From NCBI GenBank assembly GCA_019119395.1, contig DWXC01000027.1, positions 124,001-188,000 of the forward strand: a stretch of DNA of 64,000 bases. The letters are read 5' to 3'. The notes under the pieces were generated by a model. It saw nothing but the letters and a program-made list of their open reading frames with translations, was not told the origin of the DNA and searched no databases. Position 1 is the stretch's first letter. Every line of letters starts with the position of its first letter. Made by a program: the position numbers and the translations under genes. Of the stretch, positions 46,293 to 54,929 are shown one piece after another. Source of the DNA: Candidatus Borkfalkia stercoripullorum (GTDB lineage: Bacteria > Bacillota > Clostridia > Christensenellales > Borkfalkiaceae).

Positions 46293-46332
46293 AAAATTTT
46301 TGTAACTTTTGCGGGCTCTTATACCGTCCCCG

Positions 46333-46361
46333 TTGACAAATCCGGCAGATAAGATTAAAAT
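46333..46361 (+). promoter_or_regulatory. Proximal promoter of pfkA
   Basis: TTGACA (46333-46338), 17-bp spacer, TAAAAT (46356-46361). It would give a leader of only about 11 bases, with GAGGA (46367-46371) as ribosome binding site. Confidence 0.75.
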
Positions 46362-46378
46362 GTTGTGAGGATAATCAT

Positions 46379-47446
46379 ATGAAATTCGGAATTTTAACGA
46401 GCGGCGGAGATTGCTCGGGGCTCAATGCGGTCATCCGCGCCATTTGCCTTTATATCGATCAGAACGTCAAAAACGCCGAGATCGTCGGCATTCCCGACGG
46501 ATACGGCGGATTGATCCGCGGCGAAAGTTTTCCGCTCTGCAGGGAAAATTATGAGGACATCATCGGGATCGGCGGAACGATCCTGCGGACTTCCCGTCAG
46601 CCGTTCAAACAGATGACCGTATCCGAAAACGGGGCCACAAGGCTCGGGCGGATGTGCGAAAATTATAAAAAAATGGGGCTGGACTGTTTGTTTACGCTCG
46701 GCGGCGCGGGTACGCACAAAACGGCCGCGCTTTTGAGCATGGAAGGGTGTAACGTGGTCGGTCTCCCCAAGACGATAGACAACGATATTTACGGAACGGA
46801 CGTGACTTTCGGCTTTCAGACGGCCGTAGAGGTGGCAACGGAGGCGATCGACAGGGTCAGGACGACCGCCGAAAGCCACAGCCGCACGATGCTGATCGAG
46901 ATCATGGGCAACAAAGCGGGGTGGCTTACGCTGCATGCGGGCATTGCGGCGGGGGCCGACATGATCCTGATACCCGAAATCCCGTTTTCCGTCGACGCCG
47001 TATGCGAGTTTGTATCGCAGCAGCGGCGCAAGGGGAAAAACAGTACGGTCATCGCCGTCGCGGAAGGCGCTCTTCTCGCGGACGAAGCGAAATTTAAAAA
47101 ATCCGAGCGGGTTTTCGTGCGTACGGAACGCGGTGAAACCACGGTCACCGCTCATCTGGCCGAAGTTTTACAGCAGAGAACGGGGTATGAGACGCGTTCG
47201 TCCGTCCTCGGATATCTGCAAAGGGGCGGCACGCCCTGCGCGTATGACAGGGTGCTGTCGACCCGCCTCGGCAGTTTTGCGGCAAATCTGGCGTGCGGCG
47301 GCAAATTCGGCGTTACGGCGGCGGTATCGGGCAGCCGCATCACGTTCAACGCGCTGACTGACGTTGCCGGCAAGTATAAACTCGTGCCTCCTGCCGGAGA
47401 GATCGTGGCGGCGGCGAAGAGCATCGGTATTCATTTCGGAATATAA
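46379..47446 (+). CDS. pfkA: 6-phosphofructokinase
   Basis: PfkA (355 residues) phosphorylates fructose 6-phosphate, the committed step of glycolysis. GGDCSGLNAVIR binds the nucleotide phosphates, PKTIDNDI carries the catalytic Asp, and IEIMGNKAGWLTLHAG and GYLQRGGTP bind the sugar phosphate. The motif that is usually GGDGS reads GGAGT, so the metal-binding Asp is Ala. The lysine in PKTIDND is found in pyrophosphate-dependent and group III enzymes. ATP use is favoured by the Gly after Ala, but the donor is not certain. Two promoters precede it. Confidence 0.92.
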   Translation: MKFGILTSGGDCSGLNAVIRAICLYIDQNVKNAEIVGIPDGYGGLIRGESFPLCRENYEDIIGIGGTILRTSRQPFKQMTVSENGATRLGRMCENYKKMGLDCLFTLGGAGTHKTAALLSMEGCNVVGLPKTIDNDIYGTDVTFGFQTAVEVATEAIDRVRTTAESHSRTMLIEIMGNKAGWLTLHAGIAAGADMILIPEIPFSVDAVCEFVSQQRRKGKNSTVIAVAEGALLADEAKFKKSERVFVRTERGETTVTAHLAEVLQQRTGYETRSSVLGYLQRGGTPCAYDRVLSTRLGSFAANLACGGKFGVTAAVSGSRITFNALTDVAGKYKLVPPAGEIVAAAKSIGIHFGI

Positions 47447-47484
47447 TCCGTTTTTTTGACTTAAAATTTAAACAGGAGCATACT

Positions 47485-48645
47485 ATGAAATATTCGGTTA
47501 TTGATATCAGTTCCAGCAGCATTTCGCTGATCGTTGCGGAGTCGGACGGCCGCAAGACGGAGATCGTTTTCAAAGATCGCGCAAGCATCAGCCTGCTGCA
47601 TTACCTGGACGGGAAGATCCTGACGGAGCGCGGCATCGAAAAACTTCTCGAGGCGTTGCGCATTATGAAAGACGAATGCGCAGGGTTCGGCGTGCGGTAT
47701 TGCTACCTCATTTCGACGGCGGCGCTCCGCGTGATCAAAAACTGCGACGAAGTGAGCAAGGCTGTCGCCGAAAAGACCGGCCTTGCCGTCAATTTTTTGG
47801 ACGGCAAGACGGAGGCGTTCTGCGACTACATCGCAAACCTTTATTATGCGTCTTATGAAAAGGCGGTTCTCATCGACCTCGGCGGCAAGAGCTTGGAGAT
47901 ATGCGATCTGACGAAGGGCGATAAAGAGGACATGATCTGCCTCGATTTCGGGTTGCTGGATATTCACCGCAAGTTTATCAAAAAAATCCAGCCGAACGAA
48001 AAGGAAGCGAAAGACATCAAGAGATTCGCAAACGCGAAGTTCGACGACGCGAAACTGCCGGGGAAAGACGTGTTTGAAACGGCGGTCATGGTCGGCGCGA
48101 CGAATCACGCCGTCTACGACATCTACGCCGATTTTGCCGACGTGCGCGGCGACGACGGCGTCAAACAGATCGAATATAAAAAATTCAAAAAACTGCTTGC
48201 GCATCTGCTCGGAGATGCGGAGCGCTCGACGCTGATCCTCAACAATGCGCCCGAAAAACTGTACCTGATCGGCCCGGCGACGATCGTTTTGAAAACGATA
48301 TTCAAGCGTTTCAGCGTCAAACATATTCTGGTGAGCGACAGGGGCGTAAAAGAGGGGTATTTGCAGCTTGTCCTTGAGGGCAAAGAGTCGGGGTTGTATT
48401 ATGATTTTGAAACGGGCACCGTCGGCGGCACTCCGCGCGAGCCGAACGAAGCCGCGTCGAAAACGGATACCGGAAAACCCGCAAAAAAATCCGCGGGGAA
48501 ACCTCGCAAGCCTGCGGAGGATAAAGTTGCCCGTGCGGTAACGGAGGAAACTCCGGCCGGACAAGAGGCTGCTCCCGCAAAGAGGCGCGGGCGGCCCAGA
48601 AAGCAACCTGCCGGCGAAAGCGAAGCGGGGAAACAGGGCGAATAG
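47485..48645 (+). CDS. ppx: Ppx/GppA-type exopolyphosphatase with AT-hook-like tail
   Basis: This 386-residue protein is an acetate-kinase-fold phosphatase: YSVIDISSSSISLIVAE is the first phosphate loop, STAALRVIKN and LIDLGGKSLEIC the later ones. It would remove phosphate from polyphosphate chains, or act on (p)ppGpp. It lacks the C-terminal HD-like domain of long Ppx proteins. From about residue 320 there is instead a tail rich in Lys, Pro, Ala and Glu, ending with RRGRPRKQPAGES; RGRPRK (368-373) is an AT-hook core that could bind AT-rich DNA. Polyphosphate kinase follows after 45 bases. Confidence 0.9.
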   Translation: MKYSVIDISSSSISLIVAESDGRKTEIVFKDRASISLLHYLDGKILTERGIEKLLEALRIMKDECAGFGVRYCYLISTAALRVIKNCDEVSKAVAEKTGLAVNFLDGKTEAFCDYIANLYYASYEKAVLIDLGGKSLEICDLTKGDKEDMICLDFGLLDIHRKFIKKIQPNEKEAKDIKRFANAKFDDAKLPGKDVFETAVMVGATNHAVYDIYADFADVRGDDGVKQIEYKKFKKLLAHLLGDAERSTLILNNAPEKLYLIGPATIVLKTIFKRFSVKHILVSDRGVKEGYLQLVLEGKESGLYYDFETGTVGGTPREPNEAASKTDTGKPAKKSAGKPRKPAEDKVARAVTEETPAGQEAAPAKRRGRPRKQPAGESEAGKQGE

Positions 48646-48690
48646 GCACCGGCGGCGGAGTCGTGCAATGCCGCAAAAGGAGAGAGCGAA

Positions 48691-50772
48691 GTGAAAAATC
48701 CTGCAACATCGACGGATAAAGCCAAAAAAAAGTTTATCAGAGATATTTATGTAAACAGGGAGTACAGTTGGCTTCTGTTTAACAAGCGGGTTCTCGATCA
48801 GGCAAAAGACCTGACCAACCCCGTTTTGGAACGCTGCAAATTTCTGGCGATCTTTCAGTCCAATCTGGACGAGTTTTTTATGGTTCGCGTCGGAAGCCTG
48901 TACAACGAAAATATTTCCGATCCGCAGGCAACGGACAACAAGACCGAATTGACGGCGGCGAAACAGCTGGACGGTATCAGTTCGGTCGTGGACGGTTTTT
49001 ATGCGGACAGGGCGGCGTGCTACAACATGCTCCGCAAAGACATCAACAAGTGCGGCATACGCATTCTCCGCGCGGACGAACTGACGCCGCGCCAAAGCGA
49101 AGAGTGCAAAGAAATTTTCATATCGCACATCATGCCGCTTCTCTCGCTCATGGTGCTGGACGCAAAGCATCCGCTCATGCAGTTCGAGAATATGAAAAAT
49201 TATATGGTCTACGATCTGGAGCGCGACGGGCGGCGCATGATCGGCGTCATGGCGTTCAATTCCGCGCTTGACAGGCTGTACAAGGTCGGTTCGGGCAAAA
49301 AAGTGCGGCTGATACCTTTGGAGGAATTGGTGCGCGCTTTCGGGCATCTCGCCTTCATCGGCTATACGGTAAAAGACGAGATGATGATGCGCGTGACGCG
49401 CAATGCCGACTTCGATACGCATATCGACGATACCGATATGGAGCATGATTTTTCGGAGATCATGAAGAAAAAAGTCGAATCGCGCGCAAGGCTCAACGTC
49501 GTGCGTCTGGAAGTTGACAACGAAAATTCGAAACTGAAAGATTTCGTACTCAAACTGCTGAAAATCAGCCCGAAATTCTGCTTTAAAGACGAGCGGTTCT
49601 TTGATTATAAATTTATGTATTCGCTCGGCAAGTTTTTGCCTGCAGAAGTGAGCGCGCCGCTCAAGTATCCGCCTTTCAAAGGGGCGGTTTCGGATGAGAT
49701 CGCAAACGCACCCTCATTGATCGATCTCGTCTTTCATAAAGACCTGTTTCTGTCTTACCCTTACGACAGCATGTCTCCGATCGTCGACCTCCTGGAAGAA
49801 TGCGCGTCCGACGAGCGCGTGCGCTCCATAAAGATCACGATATACAGGCTTGCAAGTCATTCGCGCATCGCGGAGCTTTTGTGCAAGGCGAGCGAAAACG
49901 GGAAACAAGTTACGGTGGTCATTGAACTCTGCGCCCGTTTCGACGAAGAAAACAACATGTATTTTGCGGGGAAATTGCAGGAGGCCGGGTGTACGATCAT
50001 TTACGGAATGGAAAATTATAAAGTCCATTCCAAGATCATATCCGTCGTGCTCAAAGACGGAGAAGAGATCAAATATATCACCCACCTCGGCACGGGGAAT
50101 TACAATGAATCGACGAGCAAACAATATACCGATCTGAACATCATTACGAGCGACCAGAGGATCGGGGAGGATGCCGTCGCGTTTTTCCGCAATATCGCGA
50201 TCTGCAACACGGAGTTTACCTATAACCGGCTGTTGGTCGCGCCCGAAACGCTGAAATCCGGTCTGCTTGAATACATAGACCGGGAGATCGAAAAGGCCAA
50301 GGACGGCAGGGAAGGGTATATCCTTGCAAAGATGAACAGCCTGACCGATAAGACGATCATCGACAAATTTGAAGAAGCGAGCAGGGCCGGGGTGAAGATC
50401 GAACTGATCATTCGCGGCATCTGCTGCATTCTGCCCGGCATCGCGGGCAAAACGGAAAACATCCGCGTGATCAGCATCGTCGGCAGGTTTTTGGAACATT
50501 CGCGCGTCTATTCTTTCGGCAAAGGAAAAGACAGGGTGACGTACATTTCCAGCGCCGACCTCATGACGCGCAATACGGATAAAAGGGTGGAGATCGCCGC
50601 GCCCGTACTCGACGAAAAGATCGCCGACAAGATCGTGGGCATCCTGCAGGTCATGCTCGCCGACAATGTAAAGGCGCGCAAACTTTGTTCGGACGGAAAG
50701 TACCGCAAAGTGGAGACCTTGGGTGAAATGCTGGATGCGCAGGCGTACTTTTTGAAAAACGCAGGCAAATAA
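48691..50772 (+). CDS. ppk1: Polyphosphate kinase 1
   Basis: Ppk1 (693 residues) makes polyphosphate from ATP. The N-terminal helical domain starts with YVNREYSWLLFNKRVLDQA. ITHLGTGNYNEST carries His465, which matches the autophosphorylated histidine of the family, and the second catalytic histidine lies in the phospholipase-D-like half (FLEHSRVYSFGKGK). The start is GTG at 48691 with AAAGGAGAG eight to fifteen bases upstream. It forms a unit with ppx, so chain synthesis and breakdown are expressed together. A strong terminator follows. Confidence 0.95.
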   Translation: MKNPATSTDKAKKKFIRDIYVNREYSWLLFNKRVLDQAKDLTNPVLERCKFLAIFQSNLDEFFMVRVGSLYNENISDPQATDNKTELTAAKQLDGISSVVDGFYADRAACYNMLRKDINKCGIRILRADELTPRQSEECKEIFISHIMPLLSLMVLDAKHPLMQFENMKNYMVYDLERDGRRMIGVMAFNSALDRLYKVGSGKKVRLIPLEELVRAFGHLAFIGYTVKDEMMMRVTRNADFDTHIDDTDMEHDFSEIMKKKVESRARLNVVRLEVDNENSKLKDFVLKLLKISPKFCFKDERFFDYKFMYSLGKFLPAEVSAPLKYPPFKGAVSDEIANAPSLIDLVFHKDLFLSYPYDSMSPIVDLLEECASDERVRSIKITIYRLASHSRIAELLCKASENGKQVTVVIELCARFDEENNMYFAGKLQEAGCTIIYGMENYKVHSKIISVVLKDGEEIKYITHLGTGNYNESTSKQYTDLNIITSDQRIGEDAVAFFRNIAICNTEFTYNRLLVAPETLKSGLLEYIDREIEKAKDGREGYILAKMNSLTDKTIIDKFEEASRAGVKIELIIRGICCILPGIAGKTENIRVISIVGRFLEHSRVYSFGKGKDRVTYISSADLMTRNTDKRVEIAAPVLDEKIADKIVGILQVMLADNVKARKLCSDGKYRKVETLGEMLDAQAYFLKNAGK

Positions 50773-50787
50773 TTTTGCAGAGTTTCT

Positions 50788-50827
50788 CGGCGGACAGCTT
50801 TGCGAAAAAGCTGTCCGCCGTTTTTTT
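50788..50827 (+). terminator. Terminator after ppk1
   Basis: CGGCGGACAGCTTT (50788-50801) pairs perfectly with AAAGCTGTCCGCCG (50807-50820), then seven T. Confidence 0.95.
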
Positions 50828-50853
50828 GCAAAGTACTGTGCGTGTGATAGAAT
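50826..50853 (+). promoter_or_regulatory. Upstream lysA promoter
   Basis: TTGCAA (50826-50831), 16-bp spacer, TAGAAT (50848-50853). Confidence 0.5.
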
Positions 50854-50895
50854 GACGATATATTTGGGTATAAGAATAATTTAAGACTCAAATCG

Positions 50896-50924
50896 TTGCA
50901 ATTTCTTTGTTTTTCTGTTAGAAT
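50896..50924 (+). promoter_or_regulatory. Main lysA promoter
   Basis: TTGCAA (50896-50901), 17-bp spacer, TAGAAT (50919-50924). The leader is only about 18 bases, too short for a lysine riboswitch. Confidence 0.7.
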
Positions 50925-50948
50925 TAACGGTGCGAGAGGTAAGAATAC

Positions 50949-52274
50949 ATGAATGTGCGTGAAACACTGAAGATCGATCAAAACGGACATCTTGAGATCG
51001 GCGGCTGCGACGCGGTCGAACTGGCGAAAAAGTTCGGCACGCCGTTGTATGTCATGGACGAAAAATATATCCGCGACATGTGCCGCGTATACCGCGATAC
51101 GATCGAAAAGAAATACGGGGGCAACGGGCTGGTGCTGTATGCTTCCAAGGCGTTTTCCTGTATGGCCGTCTACAAAATCGCGCAGCAGGAAAACATAGGC
51201 GTAGACGTCGTTTCGGGAGGCGAACTGTATACGGCGGTCAAAGCGGGTTTCCCTGCCGATAAAATTTATATGCACGGCAACAATAAACTCCGCTCCGAAC
51301 TGGAATACGCGCTCGAATGCGGCGTCGGAACGATCGTTGTGGACGCCTATTCCGAATTGGACATGCTCGACGGGCTCGCGGAAAAATGCGGGAAAAAGCA
51401 GGATATTCTGCTCCGCGTGAATCCCGGGGTGGAAGCGCACACGCATCATTTTATACAGACGGCGAAAACGGACAGCAAATTCGGATTTTCCCTTTCCGAC
51501 GGCACGGCGGAAAAAATCACGGAGTATGCGCTCGGGAAAAAGAACCTGCGCCTGCGCGGCTATCACTGCCACATCGGTTCTCAGATTTTCGAAAAGCAGT
51601 CCTTCCGTCTTGCCGCGGACAAAATGATGGCGTTTATGTCCGGGATGAAACAAAAATTCGGATTCGTTGCGGACAAACTCAATCTCGGGGGCGGGTACGG
51701 CATCTGGTATACCGACGAAGACGCAAAAATTTCCTCGGCGCAGTACGCGCTTTATCTCGACGCCGTCGTCGACGAGATCAAAGCAAAAGCGAAAGAATAT
51801 TCTCTGGACGAGCCTTATCTGCTCATCGAACCCGGCCGTTCGATCGTAGGCGAAGCGGGCGTGACGCTGTACACGGTCGGCGCGATCAAGGAGATCCCCG
51901 GCGTCAAAAAATACGTCGCCGTGGACGGAGGCATGTTCGAAAATCCGAGGTATGCGCTGTATCAGGCAAAATATACCGCCGTACTGGCAAACCGCATGAA
52001 CGATAAGGCGGACGACGTCGTTACGGTCGCGGGGAAGTGCTGCGAGAGCGGCGACATCGTCTGTGCGAACGTGCCTTTGCCGAAGGCGAAAACGGGAGAT
52101 ATCCTTGCCGTTCTTTCCACGGGCGCATATAACTATTCCATGGCGAGCAATTACAACAGGAATCCGATACCGCCCGTCGTGCTTGTAAACGAAGGGCATG
52201 CCGATTATGTCGTGAAGCCGCAGACGTTCGAAGATATCGTCAGGAACGACGTCGTGCCCGAACGGCTCAGATAG
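50949..52274 (+). CDS. lysA: Diaminopimelate decarboxylase
   Basis: LysA (441 residues) converts meso-diaminopimelate to lysine. It is a fold III pyridoxal-phosphate enzyme: LVLYASKAFSCMA carries the cofactor lysine, RGYHCHIGSQIF the stacking histidine, ELLIEPGRSIVGEAG-like phosphate loop (LLIEPGRSIVGEAG), and KCCESGDIV the catalytic cysteine. It is transcribed alone from one or two promoters without a riboswitch-sized leader. Its substrate would come from the DapF activity, and the only DapF domain in the window is fused to CarB. Confidence 0.95.
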   Translation: MNVRETLKIDQNGHLEIGGCDAVELAKKFGTPLYVMDEKYIRDMCRVYRDTIEKKYGGNGLVLYASKAFSCMAVYKIAQQENIGVDVVSGGELYTAVKAGFPADKIYMHGNNKLRSELEYALECGVGTIVVDAYSELDMLDGLAEKCGKKQDILLRVNPGVEAHTHHFIQTAKTDSKFGFSLSDGTAEKITEYALGKKNLRLRGYHCHIGSQIFEKQSFRLAADKMMAFMSGMKQKFGFVADKLNLGGGYGIWYTDEDAKISSAQYALYLDAVVDEIKAKAKEYSLDEPYLLIEPGRSIVGEAGVTLYTVGAIKEIPGVKKYVAVDGGMFENPRYALYQAKYTAVLANRMNDKADDVVTVAGKCCESGDIVCANVPLPKAKTGDILAVLSTGAYNYSMASNYNRNPIPPVVLVNEGHADYVVKPQTFEDIVRNDVVPERLR

Positions 52275-52295
52275 TTGATTTGTTTTAACGATTTT

Positions 52296-52335
52296 GCCGC
52301 CGCGCGGATCTCCGCGCGGCGGCATTCGCCTTTTT
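52296..52335 (+). terminator. Terminator after lysA
   Basis: GCCGCCGCGCGGA (52296-52308) pairs with TCCGCGCGGCGGC (52311-52323), followed by ATTCGCCTTTTT. Confidence 0.65.
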
Positions 52336-52361
52336 ACGCGCGTTCTATTTGCGCGAAAGCC

Positions 52362-52390
52362 TTGCTTTTTTCAAAAAAATACTGTATAAT
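52362..52390 (+). promoter_or_regulatory. Promoter of the site-2 protease gene, predicting a leaderless mRNA
   Basis: TTGCTT (52362-52367), 17-bp spacer, perfect TATAAT (52385-52390). Six T follow, then the ATG at 52397, where transcription should start. Confidence 0.75.
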
Positions 52391-52396
52391 TTTTTT

Positions 52397-53101
52397 ATGA
52401 GCATCTATTATCTGATCGAACTTCTGGCGAGTTTTTTTGCGGTGGCGATCGTGCTTACGCTGCATGAATTCGCCCACGCCTTCGTGGCATATAAATGCGG
52501 AGACCCCACTCCGAAATTCAACGGGAGGCTCACGCTGAATCCGCTCGCGCATTTCGATATCCTCGGTCTGATTTTGTTCGCTTTGGCCGGGTTCGGGTGG
52601 GCGAAGCCCGTTCCGATCAATCCGAATAATTTCAATCACTATAAAAGGGGATTGGCGCTGACTGCCGTGGCGGGCGTTGTTATGAATTATGTGACTGCCT
52701 TTTTGTTCTGCCCGCTCTTTTATCTCGTTTTATATTACGTCAACATTCCGATCGTCGGATTGCAGTATTTTCTCGAGATGTTCACGCTGTACCTTTTTCT
52801 GTATTCGGTATCGTTCTGCGTGTTCAACCTGATCCCGCTCCCGCCGCTCGACGGCTGGCGCGTCGTACAGGCGCTCAACAGGCGGCGCGGAAAAGTTTAC
52901 CGCTTTTTTGAAAGGTACGGCTACGTCATACTCATCGTTCTGATCGGCATTCATTTCCTCGTCAATTTTATGAGCAATTACGAGATGCTCCGTCTGGCGA
53001 GCCGCATATTGTCTTATGCGGATATATTGGGGTATATCATGAATTACGTCGTCCGGGCATTCCAATGGCCCATTACGGCGCTTTGGGGGTTGGTATTCTG
53101 A
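52397..53101 (+). CDS. Site-2 protease family (M50) membrane metallopeptidase
   Basis: This 234-residue membrane protein has the zinc motif LHEFAHAF in its first helix and NLIPLPPLDGWRV, the second metal-binding motif, in a later one. About five hydrophobic segments are visible and no PDZ domain, as in the compact YwhC group. Such proteases cut membrane-embedded regulators, but the target is unknown. The ATG at 52397 has no ribosome binding sequence and follows directly on a -10 box. ScpA starts one base after its stop, the usual neighbour in Firmicutes. Confidence 0.9.
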   Translation: MSIYYLIELLASFFAVAIVLTLHEFAHAFVAYKCGDPTPKFNGRLTLNPLAHFDILGLILFALAGFGWAKPVPINPNNFNHYKRGLALTAVAGVVMNYVTAFLFCPLFYLVLYYVNIPIVGLQYFLEMFTLYLFLYSVSFCVFNLIPLPPLDGWRVVQALNRRRGKVYRFFERYGYVILIVLIGIHFLVNFMSNYEMLRLASRILSYADILGYIMNYVVRAFQWPITALWGLVF

Positions 53102-53102
53102 C

Positions 53103-53894
53103 ATGGCGAAAGATCCCGCTGCTAATTTTGAATCGGTCGTCGACTATACGACCGTTCTTGACAATTTCGAGGGCCCGCTCGATCTTTTGCTGTTTCTCAT
53201 CAAACAGGAGCAGATCGAGATCAAGGACGTGTTCGTATCCAAGGTGACCGAACAGTTCCTCGATTATATGAAGGGGCTTCCGTACATCGATATCGACAAG
53301 GCGAGCGAATATCTCGCCATAGCGTCCGCCATTCTGGAGATCAAGGCGAAGAGCCTCGTTCCCGCGATCGTCGAGCCCGACGAAAACGAAGAGGACGGCG
53401 AATCGGTGCTTATCCGGGCGCTCGAGGAGTATAAACTTCTCAAAGAGGAAACGGCAAAGCTCAAGGAACTGGAAACGGTCGGTTATTATTATAAAGAGCC
53501 GGACAAAAACGTGGGCGAAGCGAAGATCGTCTATAAAGATTTCAACCTCGAAGGGCTGTTGAAGGCGTTTACCGACCTGATGCTCCGCCAGGAGGCAAAA
53601 TCGCGCGACGAAAACGCGCAGCGAGAGATCCCGAAGGACGTCTATACGATACCCGACCGCGCATCTTATATCTGCGCGACGGTCAGCGAGCGCGGCACGG
53701 TCGCTTTCGACGAGCTTTTTTCCCGTCACGCGTCGAGGAACGAGATCATAACGACTTTTCAGGCGCTTTTGGAGCTTTTGAAGTATCAGTTCATCAAGGT
53801 CGAGCAGGGCGGAACTTTCGATAAAATATACATAAAATATAATCCCGACAGAAGTGAGGACGAATCCATTGGAGATTTTGGACAATTTGAGTAA
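53103..53894 (+). CDS. scpA: Segregation and condensation protein A
   Basis: ScpA (263 residues) is the kleisin that bridges SMC heads in the condensin-like complex. DNFEGPLDLLLFLIKQEQIE is the typical N-terminal segment that binds the SMC neck, and the C-terminal winged helix includes VAFDELFSRHASRNEIITTF. It is one base from the protease gene and overlaps scpB, so complex subunits are made together. Confidence 0.95.
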   Translation: MAKDPAANFESVVDYTTVLDNFEGPLDLLLFLIKQEQIEIKDVFVSKVTEQFLDYMKGLPYIDIDKASEYLAIASAILEIKAKSLVPAIVEPDENEEDGESVLIRALEEYKLLKEETAKLKELETVGYYYKEPDKNVGEAKIVYKDFNLEGLLKAFTDLMLRQEAKSRDENAQREIPKDVYTIPDRASYICATVSERGTVAFDELFSRHASRNEIITTFQALLELLKYQFIKVEQGGTFDKIYIKYNPDRSEDESIGDFGQFE

Positions 53895-54624
53895 TATTCT
53901 CGAAAGCATTTTGTTCGTATCGGGCAATCCCGTCCCGATCGACATCATTTCCGAGAAACTGGGCGTCAGCGTAAAAGAAGTGCAGGACGCCGCGAAAAAA
54001 TTGCAGGCGAGGTATTCGGAAAAGAGCGGGCTGCGCCTGTTGACGTTCAACAAAAAATTGCAGCTTTCCAGCAATCCCGAATACAAAGATTATGTTTCGT
54101 CGGTACTCAATCCGATCAAGGAGCGCGAATTTACGCGCACGATTTTGGAATGTTCGGCGATCATCGCGTATAAACAGCCGATCACGAAGGGCGAACTTGA
54201 GAATCTGCGCGGACTGAACTGCGATTACGCCATACATACGCTTCTTGATTTGAAAATGATCGAACCCGTCGGCAGGAAAGACGCCGTCGGACGCCCGATC
54301 TTGTATGCGACGACGGACAATTTTTTGAAGCGTTTCAAACTGAACAGCATCGAAGATCTTCCCGATTACGACACCCTCATGGAATCCATCGCAAAACTGC
54401 ATGCGGACGAGCCTGATTCTTACCTTTACGCAGGCAACGTTTACGTGGATAAGGACGATGCTGCTCCCGCGGAGGGAAGCGGGGACGGGGAGGCGGTCGC
54501 CGCGGAAGAACAGAAAGGCGAAAAACAGCCGAAAAAATCCGTGAGAGAAGAGCCCGAAGCCGACGAAAGCCTGCCCGACTTTTTGCAGGATCTCGATGCG
54601 GACGATATCATAAAGATAGAGTAA
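53869..54624 (+). CDS. scpB: Segregation and condensation protein B
   Basis: ScpB (251 residues) has two winged-helix domains; ILESILFVSGNPVPIDIISE starts the first, and RKDAVGRPILYATTDNFLKR ends the second. It stabilises the SMC-ScpA ring. The start is not ATG: a GTG at 53854 lacks a binding site, while GAGGA (53856-53860) lies eight bases before the TTG at 53869, so TTG was chosen. From about residue 190 the protein has an acidic tail (DFLQDLDADDIIKIE at the end) not needed in shorter homologues. Confidence 0.92.
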   Translation: MEILDNLSNILESILFVSGNPVPIDIISEKLGVSVKEVQDAAKKLQARYSEKSGLRLLTFNKKLQLSSNPEYKDYVSSVLNPIKEREFTRTILECSAIIAYKQPITKGELENLRGLNCDYAIHTLLDLKMIEPVGRKDAVGRPILYATTDNFLKRFKLNSIEDLPDYDTLMESIAKLHADEPDSYLYAGNVYVDKDDAAPAEGSGDGEAVAAEEQKGEKQPKKSVREEPEADESLPDFLQDLDADDIIKIE

Positions 54625-54718
54625 ATAAAGAGGATCGAGCCAAAAAGGAAGAGGTGCTGCATCGGCACAGTTCCCAAAGGAAATAAATTTTAATAGGAAT
54701 TGTACTTTCAAACGAGAC

Positions 54719-54764
54719 AAAGAGCGAACTATCGGAAACGATAGTTCGCTCTTTGGTTTTTTTT
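54719..54764 (+). terminator. Strong terminator after scpB
   Basis: AAAGAGCGAACTATCG (54719-54734) pairs perfectly over 16 bp with 54739-54754, loop GAAA, then a T-run. The rest of 54625-54718 holds nothing recognised. Confidence 0.95.
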
Positions 54765-54806
54765 GGGCATTTTATCGGGGACTTTTTGAAATACTTGTTT
54801 TCGTTC

Positions 54807-54835
54807 TTGCCATTTTTTTTGGTTTATGCTATACT
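54807..54835 (+). promoter_or_regulatory. Promoter of the leucine-rich-repeat lipoprotein gene
   Basis: TTGCCA (54807-54812), 17-bp spacer, TATACT (54830-54835). The expected start is near 54842. Confidence 0.75.
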
Positions 54836-54840
54836 GTAAT

Positions 54841-54929
54841 TGCGACGTTAACTCAATATTTTCCGTATATGGGATACGAACAGGCATTTCGCATCTCTCA
54901 TTTCCCATATACGGAAAGTTAGCGTCGCA
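54841..54929 (+). promoter_or_regulatory. Large inverted repeat forming a 5'-terminal RNA hairpin
   Basis: TGCGACGTTAAC (54841-54852) pairs with GTTAGCGTCGCA (54918-54929) with one G-U pair, and TTTCCGTATATGGGA (54860-54874) pairs perfectly with TCCCATATACGGAAA (54903-54917). A seven-base bulge lies on the left arm and the loop is 28 bases. The hairpin begins where transcription should begin. The remaining leader to 55018 holds only the ribosome binding site. Confidence 0.75.

Noticed and set aside
50925-50948. Possible lysine riboswitch before lysA
   Set aside because: The leader between the main promoter and the start codon is about 18 bases, and the tandem upstream promoter adds less than 75, too short for the lysine aptamer.
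54841-54929. The inverted repeat as an invertible promoter switch
   Set aside because: The promoter lies outside the repeat arms and only a 28-base loop lies between them, so inversion would not change expression.
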